A DNA stretch of 64,000 nt from Lumbricus rubellus (GCA_945859605.1 OX243817.1:31873924-31937923), one strand, 5' to 3'. Counted from the first letter of the stretch, positions 1-13,420 are shown. Numbers and translations are program-made. The notes: a model not told the origin generated them from the letters alone.

Positions 1-2560
1 GCACAAAGTGAAAGATTGATGTATATTAGGTCTCTGTTCTGGCAGACTTGAGGTATATCTTTCTGGTCGTATTATATTGAACTCATCCTGATATCATTGT
101 GAGGCAATATAAGTGGTCCGTTAGAGTGGGTTGGGTGAGCAGTGGAAACGCCGAGAATTTGTGTGGGGGGATGCGTAATGTTTCCAGGGTTCCAAGCATG
201 GTGAGCAGCGGGAACACAAGCAATGTGTTCCCACTCAATTTAAACGGGCGCTATATAAATGCCATTCGTCTGCTTGTGGTCGTCTTCTCCGTTCTTTACA
301 CCGAATTACACCGAAATGACCTCTTGACACCTCGCTAAAATGTCCTGCACCGCTGGCCGTTTGCACTGCAACATCTTCCCTATGTGACCCGTTCGATGAT
401 TTTTTACTGAGTGTATTGGTTGTTGCTGTTTTAACAACACTGCCATTTCAACGATGATTAGTGTCGCCCTCCTCCTTTATCCAGGCTTGGGACTGGCACT
501 GGCAGAGTGAAACCTGTGGCGGAGTTCGAGTGTAGACCTATTTCTGCCACTGTCCGTTGTTTTCAGCCTTTTCTCTTGGACTACTTGCACTTGGAGCGAC
601 TCTGATTAGGTCTCAGAAATCCGTTAATACATTACTATACATTGTAGGTTATAATACAAAGCAATTTATTGCCTTGCCTGTGGTAGCTTAGTCAGAATCT
701 TGCAACTTTTCCTTTGATCAGCCTTTTTATGGTAAACTAAATTCCGTGTTAGAATAGTTTGAATGGCGGTGATGTGGTCCATCTAAGCCAGCCTGTATTG
801 TCAATCAGCCCTGATTAGGCTAATTAGGCTACTGATGCCTTAATTTGCCTACCCTGACCTTTGCCTTAGGCCTTTGAAGTGGGCATTTGTTAATCCAGTT
901 GGGGAGGTGCAAGCAGCGGCAACGGTATTTATGGAAGCTACTGATGCTTTGTAAGGGGCTTGAGCGGCCAGCGGCATGGGGCAAAATGGGCGAGGGTGGT
1001 CACTGGTCAGCTGCATGGGGCAAAACGGGGTGCATGGTGAGCTGCATGGGGAATGATGGGGCTAAACGGCAGCTGTAGCGATGACTTGTCTTTGATGTTG
1101 GACAGGTTCGATGACCTTCCTGTTTTTCATGCAGAGCTTTGCTAGATCACGAACGGCACTCCACAGAGCAGTGTCTGGCAATTGCAGATAGTAATGTGAC
1201 CAAGACATATTTAGATGTACAAATTGTACATGTGTATATATTTTAGCTGTAAGGCTATGTTTATGTAAGCTATTTCTAACAAAGCATTTCATGGGTTCTA
1301 AAATGTACTGGTGTTCAAGTGGTTTGGTTGATGCATGGATTGCCATTCAAGCAATGGGGAGGGATTGAGGTCCGTCTTGTGTCTTGTATTAGCATTGATA
1401 TTTCTGTTCCATTGTTACCTGAGTCAGACACATCTATGATGAGAACATTTACTGTACACTTTCCGATGATGTGGCAGTGGTGGGGCCACTCTGTCTCGTA
1501 TGTGGAGGGTCAGGAAATGATGTTGAAAACAGCTCACTCCATTTTTTCTGCCTCATTGGGCTGACGTTAGGGACTGCTGTTCTTTTAACATGCGCCACGC
1601 AAGTGCATGCCAAGTGCATTGGTAGTTATAGGGATTTAGAAGTCGTACGTTGTGTTATAGACAGAGACATAATAGTTATCCTATCCAATTTAATGAGCTG
1701 GTGGCGTAGAGTTTCAATTCCTAAAGAATGTCGTTAGACACCTTTAAAAGACGGTTAGCTTTTGTATAATTGTATACGCTAGGAAATCCGATATTGTTAC
1801 TTTCAGCTTAGGCCAACAAAGAACTGTTGGTTACGACACCTTTAAGAGAAGTGCTTGGGTTCTTATAAATATTTGGTCATTTAGTGCTCACATGGTTCCA
1901 AGGAGGGTCTTTAAGAATGTCAAATTCTCATCAACGACTGAATTTTTGGCTTATTCAGCAACATTCGTAACCTATCGTCTCTAAAATTTATAGAGCGCCT
2001 CTTGCAGCATACAATATTCAGAGGCACTTTCAGCACAAGCCATAGGGAAAATAAACGTCTTGAGAGAGCGAGAGTGCGCAGGGAAAAGGACATTCCATGT
2101 GGGGGACCTATAGCACAGCAAATACTCGGCTCTCAGTAAAGGCATACCGAATACGAACATTATGCAACGTATACATAGATTTTCATAATATTAATCATAA
2201 TGATAAATAGCAATTATTGCATTGGGCTAACTCAACCTATATAGGCCAATGAAAACGGCTTGAGAATTGACATGTAGGCCTACACTGAAAGAAAGTTTCT
2301 GTAGCTCCCTAATCAGCCAAGGCAAAAGAAAATTTTGTACTTACATCTATGGCCTTATGATTATGCTTCCAAGCTTTTAGAATGACTAAGAGGATATCTT
2401 ATACAGACATGTCTGATTAAAAGTGCTGTGAGTTTGTTGCCCATGATAGTCGTTGATGCACTGTTAGTGTCTGGTTGTTCTGGCTAAGTGCAAGTGTCTG
2501 CTCTTGGCAAGACATTAATTGTAAGAGTGTGAGTTGACCATAATTTTATGGTTCGTTATG
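1..2560. other. Intergenic, no gene recognised
   Basis: Short ORFs in this stretch have no recognisable domain, no convincing splice sites and no codon bias, so I call no gene. It holds one copy of a dispersed repeat (424-530) and a GGGCGCTATATAAAT-type repeat end near 244. Confidence 0.6.
424..530 (+). repeat. Dispersed repeat family 1, copy 1
   Basis: This roughly 105-bp unit recurs at 5474-5579, 43655-43733 and, inverted, at 42794-42858. All copies share a core of the form CTCCTTTATCCAGGCTTGGG followed by ACTGGCACTGGCAG. Three also share a downstream GTGGCGGAGTT-like stretch. It is probably part of a SINE or MITE. No coding potential. Confidence 0.7.
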
Positions 2561-2569
2561 ACAAGCTGG

Positions 2570-2748
2570 AAAGGAAACGGAGAGGAAGAATAGAGGAAGG
2601 ACCACGTGGAAGAGAAGAAGGAAGAGAAAGAGGAATAGGAGGAGGAGGAGGAGGAGAGGAGAAGAAGGAGGATGACAGGGACGGAGAAGGAGGAGAAGGA
2701 GGAGGAGGAGAAAGAGGAGGAGGAGAAAGAGGAAGAGGATGACAGGGC
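2570..2748. repeat. Purine-rich (GGA)n tract
   Basis: A nearly pure G/A strand made of GGA and GAA triplets. The ORFs over it on both strands are low-complexity (Glu/Gly/Arg or Pro/Ser/Leu) and are artefacts of the repeat. Confidence 0.9.
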
Positions 2749-2946
2749 AGGAGGAGATGAAGGAGTTCATGCGTAAGCCTACTATAGCTAAAAAATGAAA
2801 GAGAGGAAGGAGACAACCAAGTCTTCGATAGAATTAAATTAATGGTCACTTTCCTGGCCAGGGTATAGGTCTAACTTGAGTTAACAGTTACTGTGGCTTC
2901 GCATGAATTGCCGTCATTTGCTCCGCGTGGGTACAGCAATGCATGA

Positions 2947-2967
2947 GTATGTGTATGGTTGTGTCAC

Positions 2968-3000
<33 letters not shown>

Positions 3001-3119
3001 TTGTGGTTGTGTCACTGTGTGTGCGCACGGGGTTGGTTGTCTGTGTGTGTGTTTGTGTGTGTGTGTGGTTGTATGTGCGCGTGTGTGGTGCGTGTATTTG
3101 TGTGTGTGTGTGCGTGTGT
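2947..3119. repeat. Imperfect (GT)n microsatellite
   Basis: Interrupted GT dinucleotide array. The Cys/Val-rich and His/Thr-rich ORFs across it are repeat artefacts. Confidence 0.95.
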
Positions 3120-4260
3120 TGGAGGTCCAGCGTCATCTCGTGCCTTTGATGTGAGGTCGGCCCTTGCAGCCCCCCTCCCCCCTACCTAGAGGGCAAGAGG
3201 ACGCGGTGCCTATGAAGGAAGCGACCCATGCATAATATAAGAAAGAATTGTTTCATTCTGAACTAATTGACCCCAACAAATGCTTCTCAATAGTACTAAT
3301 TACTTTCCCCACAAACCCACCCCCCCCCATGAAACACTTTTACAACCACTTTTACAACCACTTTTACATCCATCCCCATTTCCGGCTCAACCAGCCTTAC
3401 CCTAGTCTGTATGTTGGGGCTTGAGTATTGGTTACCCTGCGTGAAGAACGGGTACATTAGTGAAGCCTCAACTGGGTCACTAATTTCTTCAACCCTGTCA
3501 TTAGTGGGGTCGCGGGTTATCTGTTTACATGGGGGGGGGGGGTGGCGTTATAATGCCCGCGCTGACCCTCGGTTATGGGTTTTATTGTCTGGCCTTGGGC
3601 CGACCATGACTACAATGGAAGATTGTTTTCGGATAGGAATCTCTTGTTGTTGCTGCTACGCCCTGGACCAGGTGGAAATTACACCTCGGACACAGCGATT
3701 ATGGATGGAATGAATGGAGAAACGCACGGGACATGATACGAAAGACTCCATGGAGTGGATAAATAGGTCTACTGAGGTATTGGAGAGAGAAAATTGTTGA
3801 TATTGAAGAATTACTTCAGCCGCAAAGCTATAGTTCTGTGCCCGGAGGATAAGGCATTCAAAATTAAATATCAAAGTCTCAGCTAAACTTAGAACAATTT
3901 AAACATCTAAATTAACAGTTCCTCTGTATTTATGACCAGGCAACCTCTCTTTGTCTGTGTGTCTGTCTTTGTGTCTGTGTGTCTGTTTGTGTGTCTGTCT
4001 GTGTGCCTGTCTGTTTGTCTCTGTGTGTGTCTGTCTGTCCACATGTGCACCCTTTGCTGCGCCTCCGGGCAGAGTAGGGGGCCACTAAGTAAAGTAGATG
4101 TAAAAGGAGACTAGTGGGAGAATTATACATGAAACGCTTTTAACAAGTACATAGGACATGATCAATATAAACTGAGGAGGAGAAGGATGAAGAAAATGAC
4201 AGACAGGCACTTTAGAAAGGTTCCTTAGAGGTGCTCAACAATTATTATATTGCTGATAAT

Positions 4261-4295
<35 letters not shown>

Positions 4296-4302
4296 GTGTG
4301 TG

Positions 4303-4337
<35 letters not shown>

Positions 4338-5106
4338 CTGTGCGTAGGCCTAAGTGATAGAAAGATGACCTATCAGTTCATTTATTTTTATTTTTAGCAG
4401 CCACAAAACAGTGATGATGATGTTGTTGCTGCTGCTGCTGATGATGTTGCTGCTGCTGATGCTGCTGGTGGTGGTGGTGGTCGTGATGACGACGACGGCG
4501 ATATCAGTTAATCAGTTTTGTTGTTGGATGTCTAATCTCGATTGTATTGTGCTTGTGCAAAATGTGCATGATGGCAAAATGCTATGCATACTTAGTTACA
4601 TGTAGTTTTATTTTTAACCAATACGGTTAATTATGCCCATTGAGGTTATATTGCAGAGAAAAAGCTTATTCTCGTTATCCCTACAGCCCAGCGTGAGTCA
4701 TACCAGAACCCTTGAGAAGCAGCATAGGCTGCACGCCTCCATCCTCCATAATAAAGCTTTTCCACAAAGCTCGTACTGCGACTTTTCCGTGGGGTCGATG
4801 ATCTGACCCAGGTGTACTAGAGAAAAGACAGGCCTGCGCAATGCTGAACGTTTGTTGATAGCGAATGAATTATACAACTGACTGATCTGCCGCGTGTGTG
4901 TGTGCCCTCTTGCTTCAGCCTATATCGCGCAGGTTTAATGCTCGAGCATTGCGTTCATTTGGCAGTTTCTGCTGGCCGCTCTGCGCCTTTTTCCCCGGTT
5001 TAAAAAACGGTGCAGCCGTGCAGTGGGACAAAATGACCCATCGACGGAGAACCGTCAAATTGATCCAGTTGTGAGTTCAGCCTTCAGCCTTAGGTTAAGG
5101 CGTTTA
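3120..5106. repeat. Intergenic stretch with several microsatellites
   Basis: Contains a GTCT/GTGT array (about 3951-4040), a (GT)n array (4261-4334) and a GAT/GCT/GGT triplet array (about 4411-4500). No gene is visible between them. Confidence 0.8.
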
Positions 5107-5249
5107 CAGGGTGAGAATATCCGGGGGGTTTCAACCACCAGTCTTCTTAGAACCCCATAGTAAAGTCTGTTTTTTACACCCCGACTTCAAGTGGATAATG
5201 GTCCAAACCCCCCCCCCCCCCCAGTTATTTTTTCACAATTCTCACACTG
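5107..5249. mobile_element. hAT-like MITE, copy A
   Basis: A 143-bp non-coding element with inverted ends (CAGGGTGAGAAT on the left, CACAATTCTCACACTG on the right). It resembles the 142-bp copy at 45077-45218 throughout: a G-rich left part, a 'TTCTTAG' core and a TTATTTTTTCACAATTCTCA right end. The flanking 8-mers do not match here, so the target duplication has decayed. Family placement rests on copy B. Confidence 0.65.
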
Positions 5250-5473
5250 CATGGGTGCTTCGTTTTGATTTGTTATGCGAACGTTTAGTCATAAACGTAA
5301 AATCTCTAATCTATGGAGATTCATTCTGTTGAGATAATTTTTAATGGGCCTAGCTTTGAGCGAGACCCATTTTCATGAATAGAAATAATAGTCATCTGAT
5401 ACGGTCAGCGAATAGCCTAATTATGTGTTTAATTAATTATTATTGTCGGCGGGACATTTTGTTTCTTTGTTAC

Positions 5474-5579
5474 ATGTTTTAACGACACTGCCATATCAAC
5501 GATGATTAATGTCACCCTCCTGCTTTATCCAGGCTTGGGACTGGCAGATACTCAGAGTGCAACCATTGGCGGAGTTCTA
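5474..5579 (+). repeat. Dispersed repeat family 1, copy 2
   Basis: Shares the CTGCCAT-ATCAACGATGATTA start, the CTTTATCCAGGCTTGGGACT core and the GGCGGAGTT end with the copy at 424-530. Confidence 0.7.
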
Positions 5580-6141
5580 CATTTTGTTTCTCTTAGTTGC
5601 CTGTTATGTACGGCGTATGCCCTGTAAGCAGAACTTGTGTGCGGGGTATGATGAGTTTCTGTGAAAGGCTGATTGAGTCGTCTACTGTTCTTCGCATGCA
5701 TGCAGCTGTTCGCTTAGCAACGAGTTGTAAGTGGAGAGCCATAATATCATGTATAAAGCATCTTGGTATTCGCCTGTATTGAGACTTCTGTTCTGTTCAC
5801 CTGTTCACCTTACCTGCCTGCCATGCTTCTGCTATATCTCTCTGACCCCATATTAGACTTCGACCTGCATGGCTTCTCCAGCTGACTATATAGGTTTTTC
5901 CATAGATCATAGATGCACGGGAAGTAGCCATCGATTTACGACTTGAGCATTGTGATAAGGACGTCATGGAAGTCAATAGACTATGGATAATGAGATAAGA
6001 TTATGGCCTTGCTAGGCTTGCTTCTGGATTGGTTTAATTGGCCCATTTCTGTGTGAGGGCTCTACAGAATTATGCAATCGGTGTGAGTTTTAACATTTTA
6101 CATAATATATACGCCAGATTGCCATGCCTATTGCCTAAATA

Positions 6142-6185
<44 letters not shown>

Positions 6186-6300
6186 GTGTGCATAATCATA
6201 TGTATCATATGCATATATAATATGTGTGTGACTGTGTGTGCACGCATATAATGTGTGTGTGTGTAATATATAGGCCTATATCAAAAATAAAGGTTTAGTT
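5580..6300. repeat. Intergenic, (TA)n and (GT)n repeats
   Basis: No gene seen. A (TA)n run covers about 6147-6180, and short GT runs lie at 6222-6263 just before the gap. Confidence 0.7.
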
Positions 6301-6500
6301 NNNNNNNNNNNNNNNNNNNNNNNNNNNNNNNNNNNNNNNNNNNNNNNNNNNNNNNNNNNNNNNNNNNNNNNNNNNNNNNNNNNNNNNNNNNNNNNNNNNN
6401 NNNNNNNNNNNNNNNNNNNNNNNNNNNNNNNNNNNNNNNNNNNNNNNNNNNNNNNNNNNNNNNNNNNNNNNNNNNNNNNNNNNNNNNNNNNNNNNNNNNN
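6301..6500. other. Assembly gap (200 N)
   Basis: Exactly 200 unspecified bases, flanked on the left by TA/GT simple repeats, which probably caused the break. The apparent ORF through it is meaningless. Confidence 0.99.
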
Positions 6501-6679
6501 AGTATGATAATTGTAGAAGAATGACTGGGGTCAGACGTTGATCTATGTGGACTTGGGGTGTATAATGAGGACTGTACCATGGTTAAGAAATACTAGGGGT
6601 GAACCCCATTTCCCTAACCTCGACAGTACTCAACCCACTGGGCAAGAGTGCTTGAAGATATATCTTGAGGATGCATTTA

Positions 6680-7679
6680 CACCGTGACTCAAAAAAAACT
6701 AAGCCAAATTGTTTTGCATATATCTCTAATACCTGATGACATATGAGGCTACAATTTTCCAAATATTTAGAGAAGTGGACCAAGAATATGATTCCAAAAT
6801 TTCATGAAATAAAGTTGAACGGATAAAAAGATATGAATATTTAAACTTCATATACCGAAATTGCAGTTTACAAGCAATTTTCTGTCAGATTCGATAAACT
6901 GTTTCCCTATTATCTCCAATGCCTGATGATTAATCATTCTAAAATTTTCTAGATATGTAGAGAATTGAACTACCAATATGACCCCAACAGTATGGTTTGA
7001 TAATTTAATTAAACAAGATGCTCAAAATGTCTCCCTCCTGCTTGCACGCAAGCCTGAGGGCGCTGGCGCCATTGCAATGGCAACAGCAACGTCGATTATC
7101 CTCTGGTTCAGGCCATCCCGCACTTCCAACAAGCGTTGCTTCAGATCGTTTATATCATGGATTGTTGTCTGGTAGGCTCGATCTTGCATCACGCTCCTCA
7201 TTTTATAGTCGACAGGATTCAAATCTGGACTGTTCGGAGGCCATAATGTGGGAGAAATGAAGTCTACACAATAACAGACTTGCTGAAAACTGAAATTTCG
7301 GGTGATGAAGTTGAAATATCCATATCCTTCTATCCCTTCACATTTATGACATGAAATTTTGGAATCCTATTCTTGGTTCAATTCCCTAAATATCTGGAAA
7401 AAGTTTTTATGATTACTCATCAGACATCAGAGATGTAAAAAAAATTGTTTGCCTTACTTTTTATTGAATCTGACAGAAAATTGCTTGTAAACTGCAATTT
7501 CGGTATATGAAGTTTAAATATTCATATCTTTTTATCCGTTCAACTTTATTTCATGAAATTTTGGAATCATATTCTTGGTCCACTTCTCTAAATATTTGGA
7601 AAATTGTAGCTTCATATGTCATCAGGTATTAGAGATATATGCAAAACAATTTGGCTTAGTTTTTTTTTGAGTCACGGTG
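6680..7679 (-). mobile_element. Tc1/mariner-type element, deleted copy 1
   Basis: A 1000-bp element with long inverted repeats that begin CACCGTGACTCAAAAAAA and end with the complement. It is flanked by TA on both sides (6678-6679 and 7680-7681), as expected for Tc1/mariner. The terminal repeat has an outer unit of about 220 bp followed by a diverged second unit (a similar CTGATGANTAATCAT block). The middle holds only the C-terminal part of a transposase. It is related to the copies at 50958-52330 and 54234-55442. Confidence 0.9.
7020..7265 (-). pseudogene. Mariner-type transposase remnant (C-terminal)
   Basis: Reading leftward, the minus strand gives the motif FISPTLWPPNSPDLNPVDYK, the region around the third catalytic acid of Tc1/mariner transposases (probably the Asp of NPVDY). 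A tail with QTTIHDINDLKQRL follows. The N-terminal DNA-binding half and the first two catalytic aspartates are absent, and the 3' end is out of frame relative to copy 2. It cannot encode a working transposase. Confidence 0.85.
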
Positions 7680-7681
7680 TA

Positions 7682-10600
7682 TAATTCATATAATTGGCAG
7701 ACGATGACAGGCTGATGAGCCAGAGAGTTTAGGCAAATTGCCTTGTAATAGAGAGAGGGTATACATGGGTTTCAGTGGCCACACTGATCTTAGGGTTTTC
7801 ACATGAGAATGTCCGTGCCTACTTATCTGATTGAAAACCAAACTGATCCGGTTGTCTTTGCTGGTCCTTATTTCAATAACCTCAATGACTCTGCTAGTCG
7901 ACCTGCACTCTCTAACCCAGTCTCATTCTGTTTGAAGTTTTTGAGGAATTTGGACGAGGGACAGTTGACAATTACTAACGTGGTGTATATGATACCATTG
8001 GGTAATCAAGCAACGGCAAGGATAACATCATGAACTAGTGAAGGTAAAATTGGGGACGATGGTGGAATTTCTTATCTTGGGTGGTCTGGGGAAAGGGTTC
8101 CAGAGACATAACAGTCTTGAAACAACTGTTGTATGTTTGTCCATTTTCTAAGCTGTTATCTTAGAGTGTTCTTCGGCTACAGTGTAAACATGAAATCAAA
8201 TATCACACAACTGGACACCGCTTCTTAGTCTCCCACCTTTCATTCATATGCCGCCACTTACAGAGTGGAGGGCTGATCTTGCCTATGTTGCTTTAAGTTC
8301 CATTGACCAGTATAATTATCTGTGATTTGTGTTGTTTTACTTCACTGTATATTAGTCTAAATGAGCAGAATATACATGGACTGTACACTGTACAGCATAT
8401 CAATGTACAGCACTAAGCCTACATTCTACATATCTTGCAAACATGCGTACATGTACGCACATGTACACGAAAATACTCGGATACATGCATACAAATAATA
8501 CATAAGCTTACTCATTACTCGCATACAGTTTTATGCATCCATGGTAATCAGTGCGTCCACTCCCCTTGTTGCACAAGTGTTCTGCTTGGTCATGTGATTT
8601 TTCGGCTTGCACTTTGCTTGAACCTGTGCTTTAAAATTTTCACTTACCCTATGTTACATATGCATGAGTGAACAATGAACATTGCTTACATTCATACATA
8701 TATAGTCTATGTATACATTTGGGGCGTAACCAGACCTTCTGCCCACTAGTTTTGTTTCAACTGAGTGCCTGTGACTTAGCTTCATCTGGTCCTGTAGAAA
8801 TCTTGGGAACTGTTGCTAATTAAATATGAAGTATTGTTTTTTTCTCGCAACCCTATAGCTGCTCACCCTTTACCCTGCTCCATTCATAATAAGAGAGAGA
8901 GAGGGTAGGTGATACAAAGAACAACCGGTGTCAAGTGACTCCTTGGGGCAGGCAAATAACAGCTCTACGATTGATACATTGGATGAAAAAACAAAGTCTC
9001 AGATGGTACAGACGGGGGAAAAAATTGGAAACTGGGTGGAAGATAAAGGATGTGGTCGCTGCTGTTGTTGTTTCTGTGCTTGAAGAGATAAGAAATGAAA
9101 TTAAGTAGATTATAAGATGAGGATTGTCTGCTTTTGAGCGATGTATGTTTGCCAGAGATAAGACTGGAAGATGAAGTGTGAAGGGGAAAGAGATAGCACA
9201 GAGCAGGGATCATCCCCCATCAAATCTGGATCAACACCCCTCCCACCTACCCCCCTGATCAGGTGATTCATTGTTTTGTTCTCTGACAAAGGCCAGCTCC
9301 ATATATACAGACCAGAACCAGGTTCGCTCTAAGTGGTATTGTAAATGAATTCTGCCACTGAAATCCAAAGGTCATCCGCGGTCAGAGATTCTGCTGCTGG
9401 TGCCTAGCCCTTCTAAGGTCGTCTGCCAGAGAGGCTTAATGTTTCTGGTGGTGCCTTCCTATACATCCAGCCTGGCAGAACCTGCTTTGTCTGGAGCACC
9501 TGTTTGTCTAATCTCCCTCATCCAATAGCTTAATAATAATTGCAACAACAACAACAACCACGATGATGATGATGATAGTGATGATGTTGATGATGATGAT
9601 AATGAGGAAGAGGAAGAGAAGGAGGAGGATGATTGATGATGAAGAGGAGGAGGAGGAGGACGAGGAGGAAGGTGATGACGAGGAGGAAGGTGATGATGAG
9701 GATGAAGATGGAGACGATGATGAAGATTGATGATTTTGATGATCTTGATGATGGTGATGATTATGATGATTATGAAGGAGAAAAAGATGTTAATTTATAA
9801 TTATAACACCGGTGTTAAACAAGCAAGACCCTAGAAAATGGCCTTGTATGTATACGTGAGCGAAAAATTAATGGCAGTCATGTGATACTCTAAAAAGGTG
9901 GTCTTAAGCTGTGAATTGAATGTCCATAGAGATTTTTCATTCTTTCTGTGATCAGATGAACTGTTCCATTGAGTTTGGCCAAGATACATCTAGGGAAAAA
10001 ACAGTTGCTTAACCTTCACTCGTAGAAGACTCCAGGCGGACATGTGACTTATTTCTCCTATGTACTCTGATTTATCACTTTGACTTCTTGTCAACTCTAT
10101 GAATTTTTAAAACACTCATAAAGTAAGGTGGGCGATGTAAAAGTTGGTCTAAACAGGTCAGAAGTGTCAAAGTTTCTCGCACGCAAAAGACTTTCGTAAT
10201 TGTATTATTTCCGCAATCTTACAATTTCTTTGACAACCAAAATCTAAGTTGCAAGAAGCATCTGAGACACTGACGTTTAGTTAGAAACAAAAGATGATGG
10301 AGTAAGTGTGCCTCTATAGTCTAATGACAAAGTTCAGACAGTACAGAGGTTGGAATTAAATAAAGGATAAGAGGAGAAGGAGGGTTATTTTGAAAAGATA
10401 ATACACATTTTGCATGCAATTCATCGAAGTAATATAAACTTTCAATAAGTATGTCAAATTGGGTCAGTGTTCACATTTGGCGATACCGAAATCGTAATCC
10501 AAATTTCTAGAACGCTATGCAAAAGTCAAACGCAGGGCACGAGCTTATTCACGAGCACAAAAGCAGTCGTTATATATGGTGAGACAAAGATAAAAGCTAC

Positions 10601-10904
10601 TGCCTGAAATATACAGAGCTATTTAGACACTAAACACAGATCAGTTGTAATCTATGTTTTCATAAATAAGTTCATTGGAAAGCCGTAACTCAACAACTCA
10701 TTTTAGACACCTCTAAATCATTTTTATCTGAAATTACATTGCTGTAAATTGTTAAACTAGTATAGTTTGTAGTGATGAATAAAGTGGATTGGTAGAAATT
10801 TTAAGATGAGTAAAAGTGATTAATGATTATCTATTACCACTAAACTTCCATTATTAGTAATTTACTTCTATTGCTGTATACTGTTTTCTTACTATACTTT
10901 TGGG
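7682..10904. other. Intergenic, simple repeats, no gene
   Basis: An ORF of 76 codons (7803-8033, plus) has no recognisable domain and I do not call it. A GAT/GAG triplet array covers about 9541-9775. Nothing else is supported. Confidence 0.6.
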
Positions 10905-10990
10905 GCACAGTATCCGGTTGGTAGAGAGCTAGCCATGTAATGCAGGGGTACAGGTTGAACCTTCTGTAAAGCAGTTACTGTGTAGGGACC
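10905..10990 (+). repeat. Possible decayed tRNA-derived SINE
   Basis: A tRNA-like head: ATCCGGTTGGTAGAG resembles the pol III A box, and about 30 bases later CAGGTTGAACC resembles the B box. There is no complete cloverleaf, so this is not called as a tRNA gene. Confidence 0.35.
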
Positions 10991-11612
10991 TTTAGCAATT
11001 CTCACTTGCATTTGCTCAGAGGCATTGAAGATTGCCATTAAAAACTAAATAGGGATGCTTAATATATGCATAATAATAATAATCATATTAATAGGCCTAG
11101 TAATATACAGTTAATGTTTAAGAGGCTTACCTTGGAGCAAATTTTGAAGTAAATGAATGAAATAAAATACTAATAAATGACTAAATAACTCATAACTGTA
11201 TTAAAGTAGAAAGGACTTCACAAATGACACGATCGTCTTCATAAGTTCTCAGATGAAGGCATCCTTTGTGGTCAATAAATCTGAAGAAAAAATAATGACG
11301 CACCCATGTGGGAACGACGCCTAAGTAGGTCTACACGTCTAGGTGTTTGGTCATTGTAAACACAAACTGAGAATGAAGTAATGGAATTCCGTAGATAAGA
11401 TTAGATGAGAATAAGAAACCTTCTGTGAAAATCTTGTAGGCAGCCTTGAACCCTCTCGCCATCCGATATCTGTTCAGTTGCCAGAAGAATTCGCGTTGCT
11501 GACTGATAGGCGCAGATAAGAAACGGAATAGTCCTGACAGAAACTTACCAGTCCACTAGTTAACTTGTTAAACCTAACACTGAGCAAGCCGTCTGGTCTT
11601 CGTAGGACTGGT

Positions 11613-12825
11613 GCTAAAAAATTCCTAATTTATTTACTGCGATGTGTTACTTTCATCTATTGCGTATCTGGGTTTTTCGTGTTTTGTTTTTAAATCGACG
11701 CCTTAAGGTCAACTGCCATTGCAGTGACCTTTAAATGGCATGACACCCATTCGAATGGGTAGAGGGTCACTAGGGTGTGGTGAAGGATCTCACCTGATCA
11801 ATTCATTGATAACAAGCAGAGTTGAGGTAGTCATACGGTTTTATGGGAAAAGGTATATATTTGACTTTATTGTAGCAATTTCAAGCTTCTCTTTCCTGTA
11901 TGCTTTCAAGGGAGTTTACTAGCTTAGAAGTGAAGCATGTGAATGTAATGTAGAATTGCAAGTACTGGGTTACTTGTACCCAGTACTTTTAAAATGACTG
12001 TGCCGCCATGCATATTAAGTGCATAATTTACTGCAGGAAGTTGATACAATCTATTCAGTGTTACAAATGTTGCAAATGGTGCTGCTTACAAAGCATACCT
12101 CTGGCTCCCTATGAACAAACTCCACGGTCTAGATATAGTCAGTTGAAAAAGTCAAATAGAACAGTTAATTGTCTTTCATTTGGTCCACAAACAAAAGTTT
12201 TGAATTCAAATGATAAAATCTCTAAAAAGGTGAAAGCTTTAGCTGTCCAAAGTTAATGTTCTAAGTTCCTTGAAAGCAAGCAGGAAGCTTAACTTGATAT
12301 TGTAACATGAACTGGCAGTCTTGATTTTGGTGCTGCATGCAAATGGAGCCTAGCACTGCTTGGCTTGTACACAATGTCTGACTGAAGCACATGTGAACAA
12401 CAGAGTATATTATACAGCTACAATTTTTTAGCCAATTAGTTGTACAGTTAATGCAGGGCAGAGGTTTCTTGGAGATTTTGACTCTCTTGTGGTCAGCTTA
12501 GCTTTGATGAGTATATACGCAGTGCGCACTGATCATAGTTATGCTGTTAGAAGATGGACATGTATTGAGGACTTGAGGGAGAAGACTGGCCAATGAAAAT
12601 TGAAATCCATGGCTGCCTGGCTATGCTAGCTATGCTAGCCTTAATAAGCGAATTCTCTTTCAATCTAAACTAAAAGAGAAAAGTTTGTTACAGAGTTTTA
12701 TTAGGATAGGATAAGGTCTCTGCAATAGCAGCTGTCCTTAAGATGCCACTTTAAAAACAAAACACGAAAAGCCCAGATACGCAACAGATGAAAGTAACAC
12801 ATCAGAGTAAATAAATTTGGAATTA
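11613..12825. mobile_element. Unclassified 1.2 kb element with ~105-bp inverted repeats
   Basis: About 105 bases at 11621-11722 reappear inverted at 12721-12824 with roughly 85-90% identity by eye. Shared blocks include GATGTGTTACTTTCATCT and TTTTCGTGTTTTGTTTTTAAA. The 1 kb between them has no recognisable transposase; its only ORF of note (12008-12256, plus, 82 codons) matches nothing I know. I could not find a target duplication, so the superfamily is open. Confidence 0.6.
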
Positions 12826-13317
12826 GCCTACCTAAGTTATCCTATAGGATACTAGTTTTAGGATCCATTATGTAGGCGTTCAGCATTTCATAGTAGAAAT
12901 ATCAAGATCTGCAGAGTGCTGGATGACTTGAATCTCGATGGGGTGTGAAGTTGTGATGGTGGATACGAACTTGTGATTGATGTGTAGTCTGGAAGGCATT
13001 CAATTTAAGAGAATAGAGGTGGAAGAGTGCAGGAAAGGAAAGGGAAGACAGAAGAGCTGACCTGTTGTGGCCTGGCTCCGTTGAACATTGGACATCTCAG
13101 AGGATGATACTGGTTTGGGTTGAGGGGGGGGGGTAAAATGAGGGGGAGGGGTGTGCTTGTGTTGATGGCATTTGAAGGAGAATGAAACCAAATGTGCACT
13201 TAATGACTCCCCAGAAAATCCATATCATCAGCATTCATACCCTGATGGACCAGCAGCACCATCAGCAGCACCAGTGAGGATCCATCAATCACCGCATTCT
13301 AAGTCTCTGTCATTTAC

Positions 13318-13377
13318 TGTCCCTTTGTCTCTTGCACTGTCTCTCTGTCTGTCTGTCTTGTTGCCTCTATCTCTGTC

Positions 13378-13420
<43 letters not shown>

